From assembly GCF_947581785.1 (NCBI RefSeq), contig NZ_CANPVO010000006.1, forward strand, positions 101,326 to 145,013: DNA of 43,688 bases, in the 5' to 3' direction. Under the pieces are notes generated by a model, which was not told where the DNA came from, did not search any database, and saw only the letters and a program-made list of their open reading frames with translations. The stretch is from Candidatus Palauibacter polyketidifaciens (lineage in GTDB: Bacteria; Gemmatimonadota; Gemmatimonadetes; Palauibacterales; Palauibacteraceae). This document shows, one piece after another, positions 43,099 through 43,688 of the stretch (positions within the stretch are counted from its first letter, which is position 1; every line of letters starts with the position of its first letter). Both the position numbers and the translations under genes were made by a program.

Positions 43099-43688
43099 TC
43101 AGCAGTCCGCGCCGCAGTGTGCGGCGACGAGGCGCGTGAGGATGCCCATGTAGTCGCTCCACGGCGTCTGGGCGTCGGGCACCGTCTTGTGCGCGACCAC
43201 CATGCCCACCGACGGGATGACCGTGATGAACTGGCCGTAGGCGCCACGCCCGCTGTACGCCCCCTCGAATCCCTCCGGCACCGCGGGGCCGTCCCACACC
43301 CACCACATGTACCCGTATCCGAACTCGCCTCCGCGCAGGCCCTCCGGATTCATCTCCCCGGAGGGCGTGACCACGCTCGTGATGCGCTCGGCCCACCCCT
43401 GCGGCAACACGCGCGCTTCCCCCCACACGCCGCCAAGAAGCATGACGTGGCCGATGCGAGCCATGTCGCGCGTGGAGAGGACCATGTGGTAGGCGAGATT
43501 CCGGGAGCGCGCCGCGTCCCCCGACTTGCGGTGGATCGACCGGTCCCAGTCCTCAAACCCGAGCGGCAGGGCGAGGTCCGTTTCCAGCGCGTCGTAGATG
43601 TTGCGGCCGGTGAGCTGCTCGAAGACGGCCCCGGCCGCGTTGAAGTCCCAGTTGCTGTACAGGTAGTAGGTGCCGGGTTCCTGCGAGC
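43099..43688 (-). CDS. Serine hydrolase of the beta-lactamase family, C-terminal part only
   Basis: The gene enters the window from the right edge; its last 196 residues are visible. Just inside the edge EPGTYYLYSNWDFN gives the YxN motif of the class C beta-lactamase/DD-peptidase fold, followed by LPLGFEDWD, HMVLSTRDMARIG and the C-terminal YSGRGAYGQFITVIP, which takes the place of the KTG/HGGG strand. The SxxK motif must lie outside the window. A second family member, at 16989, is also lipid-anchored. The start is not visible. Confidence 0.8.
   Translation of the reverse strand, partial: SQEPGTYYLYSNWDFNAAGAVFEQLTGRNIYDALETDLALPLGFEDWDRSIHRKSGDAARSRNLAYHMVLSTRDMARIGHVMLLGGVWGEARVLPQGWAERITSVVTPSGEMNPEGLRGGEFGYGYMWWVWDGPAVPEGFEGAYSGRGAYGQFITVIPSVGMVVAHKTVPDAQTPWSDYMGILTRLVAAHCGADC

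Noticed and set aside
1-43688. CRISPR arrays, insertion sequences and prophage
   Set aside because: No regularly spaced repeats, transposase or integrase motifs, or terminal inverted repeats were seen.

Overview
The window is GC-rich and densely coded: 37 genes (two cut by the window edges), no gap above 300 bases, no rRNA, tRNA, CRISPR array, transposase or phage gene. Ribosome binding sites of the GGAGG type are common, many neighbouring genes overlap by 4 bases (ATGA or GTGA), and a large share of products carry lipoprotein or twin-arginine export signals. The protein style (many secreted amidohydrolases, DUF885 and S9/S15 peptidases, a six-bladed propeller lipoprotein, TonB-plug remnants, DUF305) suggests a Gemmatimonadota-like Gram-negative bacterium, perhaps a marine or host-associated one. 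That placement is inference, since no phylogenetic marker is present.

Layout. 1-6.1 kb: an exported amidase coupled to a truncated Tat substrate, two sulfite-oxidase-fold molybdenum enzymes facing each other around a DUF2784 membrane protein, and a lipoprotein amidohydrolase. 6.1-10.6 kb: a fosmidomycin-resistance-type MFS exporter, a YtcJ-like amidohydrolase, a Nudix hydrolase and a secreted protein of unknown function. 10.7-12.5 kb: a compact two-gene cassette, a beta-class DNA methyltransferase overlapped by a putative PD-(D/E)XK endonuclease with a TTG start. 12.5-16.9 kb (minus strand): HtpX, then a three-gene operon of a 10-TM histidine-rich membrane protein, a membrane protein with tandem HxH domains and a Dph6-like PP-loop ATPase. 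17-25 kb: a class C beta-lactamase-like lipoprotein, a nuclease-fold protein with a duplicated C-terminal domain, a DUF885 peptidase, an S9-like protein whose usual Asp and His are not visible, a cyclophilin lipoprotein and RNase PH. 25-34 kb: a D-aminoacylase-like lipoprotein, an S15 peptidase, a propeller lipoprotein, BioY, DUF305, an LVIVD-repeat lipoprotein and a cupin. 34-43.7 kb: an orphan adenine methyltransferase, a DAACS symporter, a free-standing TonB-plug lipoprotein, two exported amidohydrolases, MsrA, a membrane protein, a cytochrome P450 and a truncated beta-lactamase-family protein.

Together the exported amidase, amidohydrolases and peptidases, with a dicarboxylate/amino-acid symporter, suggest an envelope specialised in breaking down peptides, D-amino-acid derivatives and amides. 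The parts most likely to hold undescribed biology are the operon at 14164-16868, the nuclease with the tandem domain at 18523-20019, the restriction-like cassette at 10704-12468 and the plug-only lipoprotein at 36639-37244.
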